Shown here: positions 60,373 through 64,000 of the stretch, piece by piece
Layout: every line of letters begins with the position of its first letter
Position numbering within the stretch: the first letter of the stretch is position 1
NCBI GenBank assembly: GCA_023091665.1
Contig: JALJCQ010000013.1
Coordinates: 434,001-498,000 of the forward strand
Reading direction: 5' to 3'
DNA from: Pythium myriotylum
Lineage: Eukaryota > Oomycota > Peronosporomycetes > Pythiales > Pythiaceae
DNA: 64,000 nt
The notes under the pieces: generated by a model
Database searches by the model: none
Told to the model about the DNA's origin: nothing
Seen by the model: the letters and a program-made list of their open reading frames with translations, nothing else
Made by a program: the position numbers and the translations under genes

Positions 60373-62568
60373 TCAATACGAATCATTGAGCTGCAAGCCG
60401 TTGAAGAAGTTGAATCCGCCCATCCCGTGGAACCCCCGCTCATTCTCCCAGTCACCGTAGTAACCTTCGCGGTCTCCTTCTCCTTCAAAGCCGCCGTAAT
60501 CGTAATTTTCGGAGGGATTGAAACCTCCAGAGAAGGCTTGAGGAGGCACATTCAGCTCGCTCTTGACGAAGACGTTGTCAACCAGTGCACCGGGAGGGAT
60601 GCTTGTCCAGCCATACTCATCCATTGGATCTGCAGTCTCAGTGAAGACGCCGAACGAGGCAATGCGGTTGAACGAGCTGCGACCGAGCCCATGGACATCG
60701 ATGCGGAAGTTTAGCGTTGGATACTTGGGCTGCAGCTCCTTCATCACCTTCTTCAGTCGCAAGAAGTTTGTCTCAGTCCAGCGACGCGTCTCATGTGATG
60801 TCTTGCGGTTGATCACACAGAGCACGAACTTCTTCTTCGCAATGTGGAGCTCGCCTTGATGCTGCTGGAGGCACCGCATGAAGCCCTCTAGTGCACGGTA
60901 GAATGCCATTTCACATGGGCCTTGGTTAGCACCAACATGTAAGATATACTCGATCTGGCCTCGTGCTTCGTTCACCGATGAATTAGCGAGATCAAAAATG
61001 CCCTTGCCGGACACATTGACAGCTCTTGTGTCGAGTGATTTGAGATAGCGCAGATTCGCTAATTTGCGCAGCGAACGGTCCGTGAAAGTCATGGTGGGGC
61101 CCGAGCTCGATGGAAGCATGTACCTCATGGGATCGTCGTCATCAAGCGAGATCATTTCAACGTTGGGGCAGTTGGTCGAGAGTGCGTCCATGAAGTCATC
61201 TCCAAACTGCTCGCTGTCTGTCGAATTTTTCGTTACTCCTGTCGTCGCATCAGCGCCACCCAGATCGAGACCGCCCAAGTCGAGACCGCCCAAGTCGAGA
61301 CCCAGCTGAGCTCCGAGCATGCTGAAAGGATTTTCACGATTGCCGCCATTCGCCACCGGTGATAGGAGCGACACCGTGATCCGCTTCAGCGCCGGACAAC
61401 CGCGGAGAACTTTGTGGATGTGTTTGGCAGTTGAGCCAAACCCACTAGCACGGATTGCCACAGCTTCGTCCTCTCCAACTTCAGCAAAATACTTGTCCCA
61501 GTCCCAGGGTCGAGCAGCAGTGATCGTGAGTTGCGTCAGCTTCGGTTTGGGGTACCTCCCGAAAATCTCAAAAAAATCGGTAGCGTAGGGTACCATATTC
61601 CAGTGGAACGCGCGGAAGTTCCGGCACATGGAACAGAAGTAGTCCCATGTCGCGCGATCGACGATATACTCGTCCTTGCAGTGGTTCTCTTCCTTCAAAT
61701 GCACAAATCCATCGAGCAGCTCAATTTGTGGCGCGTGCATGGCCACTCGCTTGAGAAATTCAACCGAATTCTTGTAGCGATTCGTAGGTGGTCTCGTCGG
61801 CAGTCGCAGTTGATGCAAGCCACCGGCAGGTCCGTAGTGATGCCACCGCTGGAGGCCCTCCAGCACAGCGTTTTGCAGCGGCTGGATGTCAACGGACTTT
61901 ACCGTCGACCCATCCGGACGACGGGGCTCGGTGTCGGCCAGATCCGGAGGCAGAATCAGCGATTGAAGCTCAGTGCAGTGCTCGCTCGCCGTGCGTACAA
62001 TGGCAGCGACGTCCTCGCTTGTGCCGCAATAGTTTCGCAGGTCTAGCAACTCGAGTCGGTTCATGTGCTGCGCTACGCAGCTCGCGAGGAACCGCGTCAC
62101 GCGCTGGATCCACACCGACGTCTGCGCGTTCACGTACACTGAGGGCGGCGAGATCACGAGTCGCAGCTCGCGCAAGAACGGGCGCCGCAGCGTCAATCGG
62201 TAGCGGATGTCGAGCATCTCTCGGCGGGAGCCTTTCTTGACTTGGACGATCGCGCGCCCGAGCTTGAGCTGCGCCGCGAGCTCGCTCGTGTGCGCGTACC
62301 AGCCCTTGGAGAGCGTCGACACGCCCTGCAGATCCAGCTGCGCGACTTCGATCGACGACTCGGGCGTCGGCGGCACGTTGCTCACGACGAAGCTCAGCAT
62401 GTAGTGGAAGAGCGACTCGGGCAGCGTCGCGAGCCGCGAGGGAGGGCATGACGGCGGCGGAGGGCGTTCCGCTGGCCGTGCACGCTGGTAGAACGCGAGC
62501 CCATTGGCGTATCTGGTGTGCGCTCGCGGGGCGCTGTTGGAGCGCCCGCCTCTCCCGCGCGCGGCCAT
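60373..62568 (-). CDS. F-box/LRR-like protein 6
   Basis: 731 residues, the largest family member here and separated from the others by 20 kb. Gly/Arg- and Pro-rich start, F-box-like segment (SRLATLPESLFHYMLSFVV, then GVSTLSKGWYAHTSELA), block DIRYRLTLRRPFLRELRL, hallmark AFHWNMVPYATDFFEIFG, and LRR-like CPALKRITVSLLSP and CPNVEMISL. It has a unique LDLGG triple repeat at about residues 425-440 and a Gly/Tyr/Asn-rich C-terminal tail (SGGFNPSENYDYGGFEGEGD) instead of an acidic one. Role unknown beyond the possible ubiquitin-adaptor inference. The second half is best conserved with genes 1-5. Confidence 0.7.
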   Translation of the reverse strand: MAARGRGGRSNSAPRAHTRYANGLAFYQRARPAERPPPPSCPPSRLATLPESLFHYMLSFVVSNVPPTPESSIEVAQLDLQGVSTLSKGWYAHTSELAAQLKLGRAIVQVKKGSRREMLDIRYRLTLRRPFLRELRLVISPPSVYVNAQTSVWIQRVTRFLASCVAQHMNRLELLDLRNYCGTSEDVAAIVRTASEHCTELQSLILPPDLADTEPRRPDGSTVKSVDIQPLQNAVLEGLQRWHHYGPAGGLHQLRLPTRPPTNRYKNSVEFLKRVAMHAPQIELLDGFVHLKEENHCKDEYIVDRATWDYFCSMCRNFRAFHWNMVPYATDFFEIFGRYPKPKLTQLTITAARPWDWDKYFAEVGEDEAVAIRASGFGSTAKHIHKVLRGCPALKRITVSLLSPVANGGNRENPFSMLGAQLGLDLGGLDLGGLDLGGADATTGVTKNSTDSEQFGDDFMDALSTNCPNVEMISLDDDDPMRYMLPSSSGPTMTFTDRSLRKLANLRYLKSLDTRAVNVSGKGIFDLANSSVNEARGQIEYILHVGANQGPCEMAFYRALEGFMRCLQQHQGELHIAKKKFVLCVINRKTSHETRRWTETNFLRLKKVMKELQPKYPTLNFRIDVHGLGRSSFNRIASFGVFTETADPMDEYGWTSIPPGALVDNVFVKSELNVPPQAFSGGFNPSENYDYGGFEGEGDREGYYGDWENERGFHGMGGFNFFNGLQLNDSY
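61256..61302 (-). repeat. 15 bp tandem repeat coding LDLGG
   Basis: About three copies of a 15-base unit within F-box-like gene 6, adding a Leu-Asp-Leu-Gly-Gly motif three times without breaking the frame. Confidence 0.85.
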
Positions 62569-62636
62569 TTGGGGCGGGACGGTCTCCGAAGGAGGTGCAA
62601 GCCACCGATGATCACTTACGAGATCCGATACTGTAG

Positions 62637-63145
62637 CTATTCGAAAGGTGTGAAATTGGTTTTGATAGAAAATACGAGCAACGAGTGAACTGATGTTATA
62701 CAGTCGTTCGGTTCATCCTGGGTCATGGGAGCGCCATCCTGGTGGCCACGACGGTGCCCGCCATTGATGGAAGCCCGGTAGAGGTTTCTTTTATGGAATC
62801 TTCCATGCAAGAATTGTTTTTTGTGCTCGCACCCCCAGTTGTCTGCGCACTGATTCGGGTGGCGACCAGACTCTGGTTGGGGCATCAGTCGATCCGTGCT
62901 CGAACCGAGATGGATAGGAAGCCAAGCCTCTGAAACTGTTGTCGGTGGGAACGATCAGGGAATGGGGAAATTGGCGGGTTCAGTGGCAGAGGACGAGCGT
63001 CAAAGGCGTCTGGGGATGAAGACGACGGAGGCCATATGAATCTCACTAGGCGGCTGCAATTCATCCTCTCGACTGAGTGAGGACGAGCTTCGGGTTCGCA
63101 AGTAAGCTGATGGAGCCATTCTTGATTCTTCTCGAATGCCTGAAC
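62637..63145. other. intergenic region without a recognised gene
   Basis: About 500 bp between divergent genes; presumably carries both promoters. No feature singled out. Confidence 0.4.
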
Positions 63146-63580
63146 ATGGGTCAAGCCCACTCGAGTAACGATTTTCAGCTGGTCGCCCAATGCTCGACAG
63201 AGTTGGAGAATTTGCTGAGGAACGAACTCGGCGCCACTGGTAACTCGTTGCATGAGTTGTGTGCGTCTGCATCGACTCCGATTCCTAGAACCACGCTCGA
63301 CCATATCTCGTATGTGCGAAAGGTGCGCAACAAAAAACTTCACGAAGGTATGGACATCGATCGAGACAAGTTCATCCACCACTTCACGGAAGCCCGCGAC
63401 GGACTCCAGGCGCTGGCACAGAAACGACGAAACAAATCGCAACCCAGAGCCAACAGCGACGGAAAAGAGACCCCGCTGTCCGGCGGGATGATCATCGGTG
63501 GGCTTCTTGCAGCAGGTGCGATTGCTTTCGCCGCTGCGAAGATAGAAGAGCGAGAGAGAGAGGAGAAGCAGAGACGCTAG
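63146..63580 (+). CDS. small protein with possible N-myristoylation site and C-terminal membrane anchor
   Basis: 144 residues from the Met at 63146. Upstream Met 63077 is in frame, but this start gives MGQAHSSN, which fits an N-myristoylation signal (Gly2, Ser6). A helical middle part has SLHELC, ISYVRKVRNKKLHEG and IDRDKFIHHFTEARDGL, recalling small helical domains with a VRNxxxH pattern (DUF4145-like, not certain). A basic stretch RRNKSQPRA then precedes one membrane span (GGMIIGGLLAAGAIAFAAA) followed by a charged tail. A dually membrane-attached small protein is plausible. I do not recognise a function. Confidence 0.55.
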   Translation: MGQAHSSNDFQLVAQCSTELENLLRNELGATGNSLHELCASASTPIPRTTLDHISYVRKVRNKKLHEGMDIDRDKFIHHFTEARDGLQALAQKRRNKSQPRANSDGKETPLSGGMIIGGLLAAGAIAFAAAKIEEREREEKQRR

Positions 63581-63688
63581 TAGCGACTGAAACAGAAGAA
63601 AAAAAAGGAACGACCATGGGTCTCATGACGTCGTCAAGAAGAATATATTCTTTTTGTGTGAAGGCGTCTCCAACGATCACGAAAGAAT

Positions 63689-64000
63689 TTACTGAGAGAC
63701 CTTGGCTCCGATGCGTTTGTCAACTGCGTACCAGAATGCACAGCGGCTGTTGTGCAACGGGTCCTGGGCGCCTGTGGTCTCGAGACCAATCTCTTGCTGG
63801 AGGAGGATCTCATTTTTGGCCGGTACGGTATACAGCGGCCACTGAACTTGCGTGGAGTCGTCCGAGTTCGGGTTGGCCGTGTTGATGAAGTTGACCCAGT
63901 AGTTCTGGATCTTCTCCATAAGAGTCTGGGCAGCCGTAGTCTTCGGAAGCGCAGCTTCGTTGAAAACATACAGAAGCTCGGCTTGGTGGGGGGCAACACC
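63689..64000 (-). CDS. type-B carboxylesterase, C-terminal end (runs off window)
   Basis: Open to the right edge. The first residues read GVAPHQAELLYVFN, matching the catalytic-His segment of cholinesterase-type carboxylesterases (H in GxxHxxEL.Y.F). WVNFINTANPNSDD and WPLYTVPAKNEILLQ then give the usual C-terminal 'W..F...G.PN' and 'WP.Y' pattern. The nucleophile Ser and Glu would lie outside the window. Ends after VDKRIGAKVSQ. Hydrolyses carboxylic esters; whether it is secreted cannot be judged from this end. Confidence 0.82.
   Translation of the reverse strand, partial: GVAPHQAELLYVFNEAALPKTTAAQTLMEKIQNYWVNFINTANPNSDDSTQVQWPLYTVPAKNEILLQQEIGLETTGAQDPLHNSRCAFWYAVDKRIGAKVSQ

Noticed and set aside
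1..64000. CRISPR arrays, rRNA, tRNA
   Set aside because: No regularly spaced direct repeats with spacers and no clear tRNA or rRNA signatures were seen by eye; the periodic pattern at 4.3-5.3 kb is the LRR exon array, not CRISPR. A tRNAscan or covariance-model search would be decisive.

Overview
The window looks like oomycete (stramenopile) nuclear DNA. The evidence is compact genes with 55-85 bp GT-AG introns, secreted AA17-type lytic polysaccharide monooxygenases (LPMOs) starting at His22, a temptin-like secreted protein, leucine-rich-repeat (LRR) receptor kinases of the tyrosine-kinase-like (TKL) type, oomycete-style tyrosine-recombinase transposons and initiator-like promoter motifs. I cannot resolve genus. 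I saw no rRNA, tRNA, CRISPR or bacterial-style operon.

Layout. (1) 1-15468: a receptor-kinase array. After a truncated kinase at the left edge come two head-to-head gene pairs (B/C around 3.9 kb, D/E around 12.3 kb). I could splice all four genes by hand into uninterrupted frames of 820, 823, 815 and 785 codons. Each encodes signal peptide, a Cys-containing N-cap, 6-7 LRRs with exactly one LRR per small exon, a C-cap, a Ser/Thr-rich stalk, one membrane span and a kinase domain. In both pairs the plus-strand member has intact catalytic motifs and the minus-strand member has lost catalytic residues (HHN for HRD and no DFG in B, NFG in D). This is the most interesting system in the window: candidate kinase/pseudokinase receptor pairs sharing a bidirectional promoter. 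A broken gene of another family, split by a local inversion, sits between the pairs. (2) 15725-21604: dienelactone-hydrolase-family genes. Two are nearly identical and lie in 1557 bp inverted-repeat arms around a 946 bp spacer. A third, diverged copy abuts an RNase H retroelement remnant.

(3) 24115-40190 and 60373-62568: a tandem family of large F-box/LRR-like proteins. Six genes are intact. Another is interrupted by a 1822 bp tyrosine-recombinase element with imperfect terminal inverted repeats and a 9 bp target duplication; removing the element in silico restores the local frame. A palmitoyl-thioesterase-like lipase gene lies inside this region. (4) 40469-49545: a temptin-like gene, RNase H and tyrosine-recombinase remnants, a broken multi-membrane-span gene, a frameshifted NAD(P)-binding-fold gene, a small coiled-coil protein, a Golgi-type class I mannosidase and a GNAT acetyltransferase. 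(5) 50059-59104: a secretome cluster, all on the minus strand: three AA17-like LPMOs, one LPMO-derived gene that has lost its catalytic domain, and a subtilisin-like protease. (6) The right end holds a small myristoylation/tail-anchor candidate and the 3' end of a type-B carboxylesterase.

Intergenic DNA is rich in foldback palindromes of different sequence (22943, 23062, 39551, 48914, 52699, 54181, 54417), several of them nearly perfect. The region as a whole reads as a fast-evolving accessory block: tandem duplication, inversion, gene conversion-like blocks, pseudogenes and low-complexity expansions.
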